Source of the DNA: an uncultured Lachnospiraceae bacterium
GTDB lineage: Bacteria > Bacillota > Clostridia > Lachnospirales > Lachnospiraceae
Direction: 5' to 3'
DNA: 64,000 nt
Assembly: GCA_934317005.1 (NCBI GenBank)
Contig: CAKREB010000003.1
Coordinates: 157,634-221,633 of the forward strand
Shown here in pieces: positions 1 through 10,026 of the stretch. The position numbers and the translations under genes were made by a program. Within the stretch, counting starts at the first letter, position 1. Each line of letters begins with the position of its first letter. The notes below the pieces were generated by a model that was not told where the DNA came from, did no database searches, and saw only the letters and a list, made by a program, of their open reading frames with translations.

Positions 1-52
1 ACAGGCTGTCTGGGGTATGATTAAGCGGAGAGCCGAAGGAGGATATGAAAAA

Positions 53-1702
53 ATGATAAAGGTATTTTTGGTCGAGGATGAGGTCGTGATTCGAAACGGC
101 ATTAAGAATAGTATTGATTGGGAAAAGGAAGGGTATCAGTTTGCAGGAGAAGCCAGTGATGGAGAGCTTGCTTTGCCAATGATTCTAAAGGAAAAACCGG
201 ACATTGTAATTACTGATATCCGCATGCCTTTTATGGATGGTCTGGAGTTAAGCCGGATGGTAAAAAAGGAGCTTCCGGATACAAAAATTGTGATACTCAG
301 CGGATATGATGATTTTGATTATGCCAAAGAAGCAATTCGTATCGGAGTTACAGAGTATTTGCTAAAACCGGTTTCTTCGGCGATGTTACTGGAGCATCTG
401 CAGGAGGTTTCAGAAACGATCCGAAAGGAAAGAGAAGATCAGGAGTTAAAAGAAACGTACCTTCAGGAGATGCGTGAAAATGAAGAATTGATCAAAATGA
501 AATTTTTGGGCGAACTGCTTTCCGGAGAAATGTCATTATCTGCGGCGCTTGAGAAGGGAAAGCGTTTTCACATGAACTTAAGTGCACAGACATATCAGGT
601 GATCTTATTTAAGTTTATGGCAAGGAATCAGGCGGATGCACAGAGCTCAGAGGAAGCGGTTGCAGCATATGAGTCGGTGGAAACGTTTGTGGATTCTTTT
701 GAAGATGTCTATGCGTTTCAACGCGGGGTAGAAGGATGGGCATTTCTTGTGACATCGGAGGAAGCTGAGTTAGAGGAAAAGACAAAGAAGTTTTTGGAAC
801 AATTGACGGAATTGTTGAAACAGTTTGATAAGATGGACTATTTCGGTGGAATTGGCATGCCGGTAACAAGACTGAGAGAGTTAAGATATTCATTTCGTGA
901 TGCGGACAGGGCATTTGCCGGCAGATTCACACAGGAGGAAAATCAGATTCTTTCTTCCAGTGAGCTTCCGGAGCAGCCAAAGGATGATGATTTTGATGTC
1001 AACAGCGTTGGCGAGTTAAATCAGATCCAGCATGTGATTGAAAAGTTCCTAAACAATGGTTCGCAGGAGGAGGTATCAAGCTTTGTAGAGGCATTGTTTG
1101 AAGAAGTGCCAAGAGAGCATTTCCGGTCTTTGATCATTCGTCAGTATGTCATTATGAATATTTATGCAACGGTTGCGTCCTTCTGTGAAAAGATCAGTGC
1201 AGATAAAGAGAAAACTGCGGTAGATGAAGAAGCACAGCTTGATGACTTAAAGAAAAGAGAGGAACTTTTGAAAAATGCAGTGACTTCGTCAGAGTCGTTA
1301 GATGATATCAGAAAATATATTTCAGATCTGTTAGAAAATGCGATTGAACTGCGAAACACGGTAAGCGGAAGAAGATATTCGGATATTATTATGACTGCGA
1401 AGAGAAGGATAGAGGCAGATTATATGTCTGAGGATATCTCGCTCAATACGGTTGCGATGGATGTGGGAATGAGTCCAAGCTACTTTAGCTCTATATTTAG
1501 TAAGGAGATGGGTAAGACCTTCATCGAGTATCTGACAGAGATCCGTATGGAGAAGGCGAAGGAATATCTGACCTGCTCTTCCATGAAAAGTTCAGAGATT
1601 GGATATGAGGTCGGCTATAAAGACCCGCATTATTTCAGTTATATATTTAAAAAGACGCAGGGATGTACACCGAAGGAGTACCGTCTGACGAGAAAGGGGT
1701 AA
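53..1702 (+). CDS. YesN-type response regulator, REC plus AraC-type HTH
   Basis: Cytoplasmic DNA-binding response regulator of 549 residues. The N-terminal receiver domain (about 1-120) shows the acidic pair E8-D9, the phospho-acceptor D55 in TDIRMP, S83 and K105 in LLKP. A long, poorly conserved linker follows. The last 100 residues form an AraC-type double helix-turn-helix. The start at 53 is chosen because AAGGAGGA (36-43) sits nine bases upstream; an in-frame ATG at 17 lacks such a site. The partner kinase follows after 6 bases, and the furanose importer operon lies downstream, so control of sugar uptake is the likely job (inference). The start of the window may hold the tail of another gene, which I could not identify. 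Confidence 0.92.
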   Translation: MIKVFLVEDEVVIRNGIKNSIDWEKEGYQFAGEASDGELALPMILKEKPDIVITDIRMPFMDGLELSRMVKKELPDTKIVILSGYDDFDYAKEAIRIGVTEYLLKPVSSAMLLEHLQEVSETIRKEREDQELKETYLQEMRENEELIKMKFLGELLSGEMSLSAALEKGKRFHMNLSAQTYQVILFKFMARNQADAQSSEEAVAAYESVETFVDSFEDVYAFQRGVEGWAFLVTSEEAELEEKTKKFLEQLTELLKQFDKMDYFGGIGMPVTRLRELRYSFRDADRAFAGRFTQEENQILSSSELPEQPKDDDFDVNSVGELNQIQHVIEKFLNNGSQEEVSSFVEALFEEVPREHFRSLIIRQYVIMNIYATVASFCEKISADKEKTAVDEEAQLDDLKKREELLKNAVTSSESLDDIRKYISDLLENAIELRNTVSGRRYSDIIMTAKRRIEADYMSEDISLNTVAMDVGMSPSYFSSIFSKEMGKTFIEYLTEIRMEKAKEYLTCSSMKSSEIGYEVGYKDPHYFSYIFKKTQGCTPKEYRLTRKG

Positions 1703-1708
1703 GATACG

Positions 1709-3196
1709 ATGGAAAAGTACAGTCGTCTGCCAATCAACCGGAAGCTGTGTATGATTTCCATGACTGCCATATTGCCGATGGTACTTTTGGTGTGCTATCT
1801 TTTGTGGACTTTATACAGTGCTACGGGTGCCTATGCAGATATCAACAACAATGTAGCACAGGCAAACAGCTATGTGCAGGATTTTAAGCAGCGCATTGAT
1901 TATACCATGTATTTTTCGGTTATCCGAAATAAGACGATTGATGAACTGGATGTTGGGAAAACGACCATCAATGGAATTGTGACGGTAAATCCGTATCAGT
2001 ATATCAGGGAGTTGGAAAATGCATGTGATGAACTGTCTGCTTCGGCAACGGTTGACATAAACCGAAACCAGATCATGCGTGTGAAAAATTCCTTAAAATC
2101 GTTGGAACGCTGTGTTACGGAGTTAGAAAAAAATATTAAAAAGAGCAATTCCTATGATGCGAATATGCAGTATCTGGATGATAATATCTATGAGCTGACA
2201 GATCTGATCAAATCCGGTATTCAGGATTACATATATATAGAAACAACTAATTTTAATCATGTTAAAGCGGTGCTTGATAAAAATAATGAAAAAACATTTT
2301 TGGCATGTATTCTGACGGCAATCATAGCAGTCATCTTATCGACCTTTTTGTCGGCAAGAGCAGCGTTAAGCATTACGATACCGATACGAAATCTTTGTAC
2401 CATGACAAGTAAAGTTGCCGAGGGAGATTTTACAGCAAAGACAAAGGTGGATACGGGAGATGAGATCGCAGTGCTTGCCCGCAATTTTAATGATATGACG
2501 CAGGAGATTGGAAATCTGGTAGAAGATATGAAGCACAATCATGAAACACTGCGTATTATTGAAACAAAGCTTTTGCAGGCACAGATCAATCCGCACTTTT
2601 TATATAATACACTGGATACGGTTGTCTGGCTTGCGGAGGAGGGAAAGAAGGATCAGGTAGTTGCGATTGTAACGTATCTGTCTGATTTTTTCCGCACGAC
2701 TCTGAGCAAGGGACAGGATTTTATCACGATACGGGAGGAAAAGCTTCATATAGAAAGTTATCTGAAAATCCAGCAGTTCCGGTATCAGGATGTGCTGGAA
2801 TATGAGATAGCACTGGATGAAGACTTATATGACTATACGATTCCAAAGCTGCTATTGCAGCCTCTGGTGGAAAATGCTCTGGTTCATGGGATTCGAAATA
2901 AAAGGGGCAAAGGTCATCTTTTTATCCGTGGAACGAAAAAGGAAGATACGATTGTATTTCAGGTGATCGATGATGGCCGTGGAATGGACGAAGAAGAGCT
3001 TGCAAGGTTGCGTCAATGCCTTGCTGACAATAATAATAATGCGACGGATAATGGTGGATTTGGTGTGGTAAATGTAAACCAGAGGATTCACATTTATTAT
3101 GGAGAAGAATATGGAGTCTTTTTTGAAAGCAGCAGGGAACATGGGACAACTGCCACGGTTATTGTTGCGGCAAAGGATGTGAATACAGCATCGTAA
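1709..3196 (+). CDS. YesM-type sensor histidine kinase
   Basis: Membrane sensor kinase of 495 residues that would phosphorylate the regulator encoded just upstream. A transmembrane helix at about 15-37 and a second near 195-220 bracket an extracytoplasmic sensor segment of about 155 residues. A HAMP linker follows, then the His_kinase domain with H296 in the family motif QINPHFLYNTLD. The ATPase domain has an N box (LVENALVHG), a G1 box (DDGRGMD) and a G2 box near GGFGVVN. This arrangement is typical of the LytS/YesM class that pairs with AraC-type regulators. The sensor segment is not a recognised fold by eye, so the ligand is unknown; the neighbours suggest arabinose-containing sugars or the binding protein. 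Confidence 0.92.
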   Translation: MEKYSRLPINRKLCMISMTAILPMVLLVCYLLWTLYSATGAYADINNNVAQANSYVQDFKQRIDYTMYFSVIRNKTIDELDVGKTTINGIVTVNPYQYIRELENACDELSASATVDINRNQIMRVKNSLKSLERCVTELEKNIKKSNSYDANMQYLDDNIYELTDLIKSGIQDYIYIETTNFNHVKAVLDKNNEKTFLACILTAIIAVILSTFLSARAALSITIPIRNLCTMTSKVAEGDFTAKTKVDTGDEIAVLARNFNDMTQEIGNLVEDMKHNHETLRIIETKLLQAQINPHFLYNTLDTVVWLAEEGKKDQVVAIVTYLSDFFRTTLSKGQDFITIREEKLHIESYLKIQQFRYQDVLEYEIALDEDLYDYTIPKLLLQPLVENALVHGIRNKRGKGHLFIRGTKKEDTIVFQVIDDGRGMDEEELARLRQCLADNNNNATDNGGFGVVNVNQRIHIYYGEEYGVFFESSREHGTTATVIVAAKDVNTAS

Positions 3197-3461
3197 GATA
3201 CGCTTCTTAAAAAATCCAACCTTTTTAAAAAAAATCTAACAAAATGAAAAGGAATCATAAAATATTCCCTAAAAAGCAAATAATATTCTGTTTTCGATTT
3301 TAAGCAAATGAAGTATCCTATATACAAGTTACAGATAGTTCTTCAAAGATATAAAAAATATATCAAATAAATATCAAATCGAATTTACCTCTCACTATAT
3401 CAATGAAAGAAACTATTGTACGAAAAAAATTAAGCATTCATAAATAAGGAGGAGAAAGCTT
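3197..3461 (+). promoter_or_regulatory. upstream region of the importer operon with tandem direct repeats
   Basis: This AT-rich gap of 265 bases carries two near-identical 12-mers, AAAAAATCCAAC at 3209-3220 and AAAAAATCTAAC at 3229-3240, spaced exactly 20 bases apart (two helical turns). AAGCAAAT occurs at 3274-3281 and 3302-3309. Tandem direct repeats of this spacing are what an AraC-type regulator would bind, so they are candidate operators for the upstream response regulator (inference). I could not settle on one clear -35/-10 pair. Confidence 0.4.
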
Positions 3462-4520
3462 ATGAAGAAGAAATTATTAGGAGCATTGTTATCTGTAGCA
3501 ATGGTAGCTACACTGTTAGGAGGATGTGGTTCCTCAGGAAGCAAGGACAGCAAGAAAGACGCATCAAGCTCAGGAAAGAGTGATGTGATCACAGTTGGAT
3601 TTTCACAGGTAGGTGCTGAGTCAGACTGGCGTACAGCAAACTCAGAATCTATGAAGTCAACATTTAGCGAGGAGAACGGTTACAAGTTAATCTTCGATGA
3701 TGCACAGCAGAAGCAGGAGAATCAGATTACAGCAATCCGTAACTTCATTCAGCAGGAAGTTGACTATATCGTACTTGCACCTGTTACAGAATCCGGTTGG
3801 GATACAGTATTACAGGAAGCAAAAGATGCGGACATCCCGGTAATCATTGTTGACCGTATGGTAGATGTTTCAGATGACAGCCTTTACACAGCATGGGTTG
3901 GTTCAGACTTCAAGCTGGAAGGTCAGAAAGCCTGCGCTTGGTTAAAAGCATATGCAGAAGCAAAGGGCATGAAAGAAGTTAACATCGTTGATATTCAGGG
4001 TACAATCGGTGCATCTGCACAGATTGGACGTACAGAAGCATTAAATGAAGCAGTAAAAGAAAACGGATGGAACCTTTTAGCTCAGCAGACAGGTGAGTTT
4101 ACACAGGCAAAAGGCCAGGAAGTTATGGAGTCTATGTTAAAGCAGTATGACAACATCAACGTAGTATACTGTGAGAATGATAATGAAGCATTCGGTGCAA
4201 TCGATGCAATCGAAGCAGCAGGTAAGACGGTTGGTCCTGATGGAGATATCCTTGTAATGTCATTCGATACAACAAAGGCTGGTATCACAGATACATTATC
4301 AGGCAAGATCATTCTTAACACAGAGTGTAACCCACTTCACGGACCACGTGTAGAAGAAATTATCAAGACTCTTGAGAGTGATGGAACACCTGATAAGAAA
4401 GCATATGTAGATGAAGGAATCTTCGCTCATGGCTCAGATGTTAAGAGTGTAAAAGCCGGCGACAAAGACTTTGATGTGACAGAAGTAACACAGGATGTTA
4501 TTGATGGTCGTGCATACTAA
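3462..4520 (+). CDS. ytfQ: furanose ABC transporter substrate-binding lipoprotein
   Basis: Extracytoplasmic sugar-binding protein of 352 residues anchored as a lipoprotein. The signal peptide ends in the lipobox LLGGC with C22 as lipid attachment site, followed by a Ser/Lys-rich tether. The mature part is a peripla_BP_4 fold and tracks E. coli YtfQ closely, for example VGFSQVGAESDWR, QQKQENQITAIR and the GASAQIGR segment. YtfQ binds galactofuranose; here the operon context with araA and araD suggests that arabinofuranose is a natural ligand (inference). A strong AGGAGG precedes the ATG. It opens the importer operon and is separated from the ATPase gene by 156 bases, as is common for binding proteins expressed above the other subunits. 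Confidence 0.93.
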   Translation: MKKKLLGALLSVAMVATLLGGCGSSGSKDSKKDASSSGKSDVITVGFSQVGAESDWRTANSESMKSTFSEENGYKLIFDDAQQKQENQITAIRNFIQQEVDYIVLAPVTESGWDTVLQEAKDADIPVIIVDRMVDVSDDSLYTAWVGSDFKLEGQKACAWLKAYAEAKGMKEVNIVDIQGTIGASAQIGRTEALNEAVKENGWNLLAQQTGEFTQAKGQEVMESMLKQYDNINVVYCENDNEAFGAIDAIEAAGKTVGPDGDILVMSFDTTKAGITDTLSGKIILNTECNPLHGPRVEEIIKTLESDGTPDKKAYVDEGIFAHGSDVKSVKAGDKDFDVTEVTQDVIDGRAY

Positions 4521-4676
4521 AATCAAATAGAGCTGGCAATTCATTATTAAAAGCAATTTAACCGGCGTGGTAGAAAAGAAGGCAGAAGCCTAGAAAGCTG
4601 CCACGCCATTTTTACGCCCTTTTTTGGGGAGAATTTGCTGAAATGGAAAGAATTTTGGAAAGCAGGTGAATGACAT

Positions 4677-6194
4677 ATGGAAAATAATGTTGTATTAAGT
4701 ATGAAGGATATCTCGAAAACATTTCCGGGTGTCAAAGCGTTACAGCATGTGGATTTTACACTCCGCAAGGGCGAGATTCATGCACTGATGGGGGAAAATG
4801 GAGCGGGAAAGTCGACGCTGATTAAGGTTTTGACCGGTGTACATGGTCTGGATCACGGAGAAATCCGTATTGCAGGAACAGAAGAACCAATTATCAATAA
4901 GTCACCACAGGATGCACAGGATCATGGAATCAGCACTGTGTATCAGGAAGTAAATCTTTGTCCAAATCTGTCGGTGGCAGAAAATCTCTTTATCGGAAGA
5001 GAACCAAGAAAGTTCGGTCTAATCGACTGGCGCACAATGAATAAGAAATCAACAGAGCTCTTAAAGGATTTGGATATTGATGCAAGAGCGACTGATAAAT
5101 TAGAAGAGTGTTCTTTAGCAAAGCAGCAGATGATTGCAATTGCAAGAGCTGTAGATATGAAATGTCAGGTTTTGATCCTGGATGAGCCTACTTCTTCTCT
5201 GGATGATGAAGAAGTGGAGAAGCTTTTTGTTCTGATGAGACGATTAAAGAAGGAAGGGGTAGGTATTATCTTCGTTACCCACTTCTTAGAGCAGGTGTAT
5301 GAAGTGTGTGACCGCATTACCGTTCTTCGAAATGGTACACTTGTCGGGGAGTATCCGGTACAGGAACTGCCTAGAGTAGAACTGGTAGCAAAGATGATGG
5401 GTAAAAACTTTGACGATCTGGCAGATATCAAGGGAGACCATAAGAAACTGGAGAAGTTTATCCCGGTTGTAGAGGCAGAACAGGTTGGAAGAAAAGGAAG
5501 TATCAAGCCGTTCGACTTTGTGGTAAACAAAGGTGAGGTGGTTGGTCTGACAGGTCTTTTGGGCTCCGGCCGTTCTGAGTTGGTTCGTGCCATCTATGGA
5601 GCAGATAAACCGGATACTGGAAAGATTAAAGTAAATGGTAAGGAAGTAAAGATCAATTCTCCGTTGGATGCCATGAAACTTGGTATGGCATACCTGCCAG
5701 AGGATCGTAAGAAAGATGGTATTTTAGCAGATCTTTCCGTCCGTGAGAATATTATTATCGCATTGCAGGCGAAAAAAGGAATGTTCCATCCAATGAGCAG
5801 AAAAGAGATGGAAGAGGCAGCGGACAAATATATTGATATGCTTCAGATTAAGACAGCAAGCAGAGAGACACCGATTAAGAGCTTGTCTGGTGGTAACCAG
5901 CAGAAAGTAATTATCGGACGCTGGCTTCTGACAAATCCGGATTATCTGATCTTAGACGAACCGACACGTGGTATTGACATCGGTACCAAGACAGAGATTC
6001 AGAAGCTTGTTCTCAATCTGGCAGATCAGGGAATGGCAGTAACCTTTATTTCCTCTGAGGTAGAAGAAATGCTTCGTACTTGTTCCCGCATGGGCGTTAT
6101 GCGAGATGGAAAGAAGGTTGGAGAAATCTCCGGCAATGAGTTGACACAGGAAGGCATTATGAAAGCAATAGCAGGAGGTGACAGCAATGAGTAA
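4677..6194 (+). CDS. ytfR: furanose ABC transporter, duplicated ATPase subunit
   Basis: Cytoplasmic ATPase of 505 residues with two ABC domains, as in RbsA, AraG and YtfR. The first half has Walker A GENGAGKST and Walker B LILDEPTSSLDD. The second half has a degenerate P-loop (GLLGSGRSE), the signature LSGGNQQK and Walker B LILDEPTRGID. Resemblance to E. coli YtfR is strong along the whole length, for instance TVYQEVNLCPNLSVAENLFIGRE. It couples ATP hydrolysis to the two permeases encoded next. Its stop overlaps the start of the first permease gene by 8 bases, indicating translational coupling. Confidence 0.95.
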   Translation: MENNVVLSMKDISKTFPGVKALQHVDFTLRKGEIHALMGENGAGKSTLIKVLTGVHGLDHGEIRIAGTEEPIINKSPQDAQDHGISTVYQEVNLCPNLSVAENLFIGREPRKFGLIDWRTMNKKSTELLKDLDIDARATDKLEECSLAKQQMIAIARAVDMKCQVLILDEPTSSLDDEEVEKLFVLMRRLKKEGVGIIFVTHFLEQVYEVCDRITVLRNGTLVGEYPVQELPRVELVAKMMGKNFDDLADIKGDHKKLEKFIPVVEAEQVGRKGSIKPFDFVVNKGEVVGLTGLLGSGRSELVRAIYGADKPDTGKIKVNGKEVKINSPLDAMKLGMAYLPEDRKKDGILADLSVRENIIIALQAKKGMFHPMSRKEMEEAADKYIDMLQIKTASRETPIKSLSGGNQQKVIIGRWLLTNPDYLILDEPTRGIDIGTKTEIQKLVLNLADQGMAVTFISSEVEEMLRTCSRMGVMRDGKKVGEISGNELTQEGIMKAIAGGDSNE

Positions 6195-7251
6195 TGTAAA
6201 GGAGACGGCAAAAAAGATAACATCTATGCGGCTGTTTTTGCCGATTGTTTGCCTGATTGCTGTGTTGTTAGTCAATCTGATTACAACACCGGGCTTTTTC
6301 AAGGTATCCATTAACAATGGAGTGTTATATGGATATATCATAGACGTAATTAACCGTGCGTCAGAACTTGTAATCTTAGCAGTAGGTATGACACTGGTAA
6401 CAGCAGCTTCCGGTGGTCAGGATATCAGCGTTGGTGCCGTTATGGCTGTAGCGGCAGCAGTATGTTGTCAGATTCTTTCCGGTGGTAAGGTTTCTGTCAA
6501 TGAGCTGGCAGCACCATTAGGACTTGCCATTCTTGCAGGACTGGCAGCATCAGCACTTTGCGGTGCTTTTAATGGTCTCCTGGTTGCGAAGTTAAATATC
6601 CAGCCGATGGTGGCAACATTGATTCTGTTTACCGCAGGTCGTGGTATTGCACAGTTAATCACTGCAGGACAGATTACATATGTTCGTGTTGGTTCTTTCA
6701 AAGTATTTGGCGGTTATATTGGAAAGATTCCGGTACCGGTACCGATCTTTTTAGCGATTATCGTGATCCTGATCGTTCACCTTCTGCTAAAGAAGACAGC
6801 ACTTGGGCTTTATATTGAAAGTGTAGGTATCAATGGAACAGCATCCAGATTAGTTGGTTTGAACTCAACGATGATCAAGTTCTTGACATATGTTATCTGT
6901 GGCCTGATGGCAGGTATCGCAGGAATCATTGCATCCAGCCGAATCTATTCCGCCGATGCCAATAACATCGGTTTAAACCTGGAAATGGATGCCATCCTTG
7001 CCGTAGCATTAGGTGGTAATGTACTTGGCGGTGGTAAGTTCAGCCTGATGGGTTCTGTTATCGGAGCATATACGATCCAGGCATTGACAACAACCTTATA
7101 TGCAATGAATGTAAAAGCCGATCAGCTTCCGGTTTATAAAGCAATCGTCGTTGTTATCATTGTAACATTACAGAGTCCTGTATTCCGCAGCTTTCTTGCA
7201 AAGCAGCGTGCAAAGAAGGCAGCAAATGCTGTAGCGGAAGGAGGTAAATAA
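6187..7251 (+). CDS. ytfT: furanose ABC transporter permease 1
   Basis: Integral membrane permease of the BPD_transp_2 (RbsC/AraH) family, 354 residues, with about ten hydrophobic segments. The family signature (TAASGGQDISVGAV and later AVALGGNVLGGG) is present. The start at 6187 is preferred over the in-frame GTG at 6178 because AGGAGG lies at 6173-6178, seven to nine bases upstream of the ATG. It pairs with the permease encoded next to form the membrane channel, as in the E. coli YtfT/YjfF heterodimer. Confidence 0.93.
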   Translation: MSNVKETAKKITSMRLFLPIVCLIAVLLVNLITTPGFFKVSINNGVLYGYIIDVINRASELVILAVGMTLVTAASGGQDISVGAVMAVAAAVCCQILSGGKVSVNELAAPLGLAILAGLAASALCGAFNGLLVAKLNIQPMVATLILFTAGRGIAQLITAGQITYVRVGSFKVFGGYIGKIPVPVPIFLAIIVILIVHLLLKKTALGLYIESVGINGTASRLVGLNSTMIKFLTYVICGLMAGIAGIIASSRIYSADANNIGLNLEMDAILAVALGGNVLGGGKFSLMGSVIGAYTIQALTTTLYAMNVKADQLPVYKAIVVVIIVTLQSPVFRSFLAKQRAKKAANAVAEGGK

Positions 7252-7252
7252 T

Positions 7253-8287
7253 ATGGGAATTTTTAAAACAAAATCAGATTCAAAAAGAAAAATTAATGGA
7301 AATACCTTCCTTCTGATGATTACAATCTTACTTTTTGCAGTAATGTATATTGCAGGTATGATTATCTTTGAGGATAAGGGATTTGCAAAACCACAGATGT
7401 TCTTAAATCTGTTTGTGTCGAATGCCGGACTTCTGGTGATCGCAGTTGGTCAGACGATCGTTATGATTACGGGTGGTATTGATATTTCGGTTGGTTCTGT
7501 TACTGCTTTGGTTTGTATGGCGGTAGCAAACCAGATGGAAAATCATGGCATGAATGCATATCTTGCCGTTGTGCTCGCTCTTGGAATCGGACTGTTATAT
7601 GGTCTGGTACAGGGATTTTTGATTTCTTATTTAGAGATTCAGCCATTCATCGTCAGCTTGGCTGGTTTGTTCTTTGGTCGTGGACTGACTTCTATGATTA
7701 GTACTGAGATGATTTCAATCAAGAACAAGACGTTCCTCGCATGGGCAAATTACAAGATTTATCTTCCGATTGGTTCTTACAGTCGACGAGGAAAGTTCCT
7801 GCCGGCATACATTTATCCGACCGTTGTCATAGCAATTGTGATTGTTATCATCATCGCAATCGTTATGAAGTATACAAAGTTTGGTCGCGAAGTATACGCT
7901 GTCGGTGGAAATGCACAGAGTGCTATGATGATGGGACTGAATGTGCGTAAGACAAAGTTTAAAGCCTATATCTTAAATGGCTTCTTAGCCGGCTGTGGCG
8001 GATTCCTCTTCTGCTTAAACAGTTGCTCAGGTTTCGTAGAGCAGGCAAAGGGCTTGGAAATGGATGCGATTTCTGCATCTGTTATCGGTGGTACATTGTT
8101 AAGTGGTGGTGTTGGTACACCGTTTGGAACTATCTTTGGTGTATTGATCAAAGGAACGATTTCCAGTCTGATCACAACACAGGGTACCTTATCAAGCTGG
8201 TGGGTACGCATCGTACTTTCAGCATTACTCTGCTTCTTCATTGTATTGCAGGCAATCTTTGCAAGAATGAAAAAGAAGAACGCATAA
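7253..8287 (+). CDS. yjfF: furanose ABC transporter permease 2
   Basis: Second integral membrane permease of the importer, 344 residues, same family as the preceding protein. The conserved loop MITGGIDISVGSV and the downstream SVIGGTLLSGGVG segment match YjfF. The ATG lies one base after the stop of the previous gene, with GGAAGGAGG overlapping that gene's end, so the two are cotranslated. It closes the four-gene transporter set. A stable hairpin follows before araA. Confidence 0.93.
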   Translation: MGIFKTKSDSKRKINGNTFLLMITILLFAVMYIAGMIIFEDKGFAKPQMFLNLFVSNAGLLVIAVGQTIVMITGGIDISVGSVTALVCMAVANQMENHGMNAYLAVVLALGIGLLYGLVQGFLISYLEIQPFIVSLAGLFFGRGLTSMISTEMISIKNKTFLAWANYKIYLPIGSYSRRGKFLPAYIYPTVVIAIVIVIIIAIVMKYTKFGREVYAVGGNAQSAMMMGLNVRKTKFKAYILNGFLAGCGGFLFCLNSCSGFVEQAKGLEMDAISASVIGGTLLSGGVGTPFGTIFGVLIKGTISSLITTQGTLSSWWVRIVLSALLCFFIVLQAIFARMKKKNA

Positions 8288-8306
8288 AAGAAATCAATAA
8301 AAAGAA

Positions 8307-8349
8307 GAAAGCTGCTGCATCTGAACGATATTTGGAAGCAGCAGCTTTC
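8307..8349 (+). other. intercistronic hairpin between the importer and araA
   Basis: A perfect 12-bp stem (8307-8318 pairing with 8338-8349) with a 19-base loop. No run of T follows, so it is not a standard terminator. It more probably stabilises or processes the mRNA between the transport and catabolic parts of the operon (inference). Confidence 0.55.
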
Positions 8350-8434
8350 TAAGCTACATAGGGATATAACAGCAAAAACAAAGTTTTTGTTATGAGATGC
8401 CATGTATGGGATGGCAGAATGGAGGGTTATCAGT

Positions 8435-9931
8435 ATGTTAGAAATGAAGAAATATCAGTTTTGGTTTTGTACCGGTTCGCAGGATTTATATGGAGATGAG
8501 TGTCTGGCGCATGTAGCAGAGCATGCAAAGGAGATTGTTGAAAAGTTAAACGCATCCGGTAATATTCCGTATGAAATCGTATGGAAGCCGACACTTATCA
8601 CCAATGAGTTGATCCGCAAGACCTTTAACGAAGCAAATATGGATGAAAACTGTGCGGGTGTGATCACGTGGATGCATACCTTTTCTCCGGCAAAGTCATG
8701 GATATTAGGACTGCAGGAGTATAGAAAGCCGTTACTGCATCTGCACACACAGTATAATCGTGAGATACCATATGATACGATTGATATGGATTTTATGAAT
8801 GAAAATCAGTCTGCACATGGCGATAGGGAATATGGTCATATCTTCAGTAGATTACATATGGAACGAAAAGTTGTCATGGGATATTGGGCAGATGAAGAAA
8901 CACAGAAAAGGATTGGCTCATGGATGCGCACGGCAGTCGGCGTGATCGAGAGCAGTCATATCCGTGTTATGCGTATTGCTGATAACATGAGAAATGTTGC
9001 CGTTACAGAGGGAGATAAGGTAGAGGCACAGATTAAGTTTGGATGGGAAGTAGATGCATATCCGGTCAATGAGATTGCAGAAGTAGTACAGGCTGTTTCA
9101 AAATCAGATATTGACGCACTGGTAGAAGAATATTATAGTAAATATGACATTTTGCTGGAAGGCAGAGCAGAAAAAGAATTCCGTGAGCATGTTGCGGTAC
9201 AGGCAGGCATAGAGATTGGCTTTGAACGTTTCATGGAAGAGAAAAATTATCAGGCAATCGTTACCCACTTTGGTGATCTTGGCAGCTTAAAGCAGCTTCC
9301 GGGACTGGCTATCCAGCGTCTGATGGAAAAAGGCTATGGATTCGGTGGCGAAGGTGACTGGAAGACAGCAGCGATGGTGCGCCTGATGAAGATTATGACA
9401 CAGGGCATGAAAGACGCTAAGGGAACATCCTTTATGGAGGATTACACATACAATCTGGTGCCGGGCAAAGAAGGAATTTTGCAGGCACATATGTTAGAGG
9501 TATGCCCATCGATTGCGGATGGAAAGATTGCCATTAAAGAACAGCCTCTTTCGATGGGTGACAGAGAAGATCCGGCAAGACTTGTCTTTACGGCAAAAGA
9601 AGGAAAGGCGATTGCTACATCCCTGATCGATCTGGGAGATCGTTTCCGTCTGATCATCAATGACGTAGACTGCAAAAAGACCGAAAAGCCAATGCCAAAG
9701 CTTCCGGTTGCAACAGCATTCTGGACACCACAGCCAAATCTTCAGACTGGAGCAGAGGCATGGATCTTGGCAGGCGGGGCACATCATACGGCATTTACAT
9801 ATGATCTGACTGCACAGCAGATGGGTGACTGGGCTGCAAGCATGGGTATCGAGGCAGTATATATTGACAAAGATACCACAATCAGACAGTTTACCAATGA
9901 ATTAAAGTGGAATTCTGTAGTATATCATTAA
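8435..9931 (+). CDS. araA: L-arabinose isomerase
   Basis: Cytoplasmic enzyme converting L-arabinose to L-ribulose, first step of the catabolic route. The protein has 498 residues, the usual AraA length of about 500. Recognisable family segments include FWFCTGSQDLYG near the N terminus, TWMHTFSPAKSWI, FGGEGDWKTAAMVRL and GTSFMEDYTYN. The start at 8435 (MLEMKKYQ) is chosen because GGAGGG lies at 8421-8426; upstream in-frame ATGs at 8402 and 8411 lack a site. It sits 147 bases after the importer and 95 before the kinase gene. Confidence 0.97.
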   Translation: MLEMKKYQFWFCTGSQDLYGDECLAHVAEHAKEIVEKLNASGNIPYEIVWKPTLITNELIRKTFNEANMDENCAGVITWMHTFSPAKSWILGLQEYRKPLLHLHTQYNREIPYDTIDMDFMNENQSAHGDREYGHIFSRLHMERKVVMGYWADEETQKRIGSWMRTAVGVIESSHIRVMRIADNMRNVAVTEGDKVEAQIKFGWEVDAYPVNEIAEVVQAVSKSDIDALVEEYYSKYDILLEGRAEKEFREHVAVQAGIEIGFERFMEEKNYQAIVTHFGDLGSLKQLPGLAIQRLMEKGYGFGGEGDWKTAAMVRLMKIMTQGMKDAKGTSFMEDYTYNLVPGKEGILQAHMLEVCPSIADGKIAIKEQPLSMGDREDPARLVFTAKEGKAIATSLIDLGDRFRLIINDVDCKKTEKPMPKLPVATAFWTPQPNLQTGAEAWILAGGAHHTAFTYDLTAQQMGDWAASMGIEAVYIDKDTTIRQFTNELKWNSVVYH

Positions 9932-10026
9932 TCAATAGCGTGAATGATACTTCTGTACCTGTTTTGGGACAGACAGGGAGTATGGCAGTTTCGTATCCGT
10001 TATTTGTATAGAAAGAGGAGGACAGG

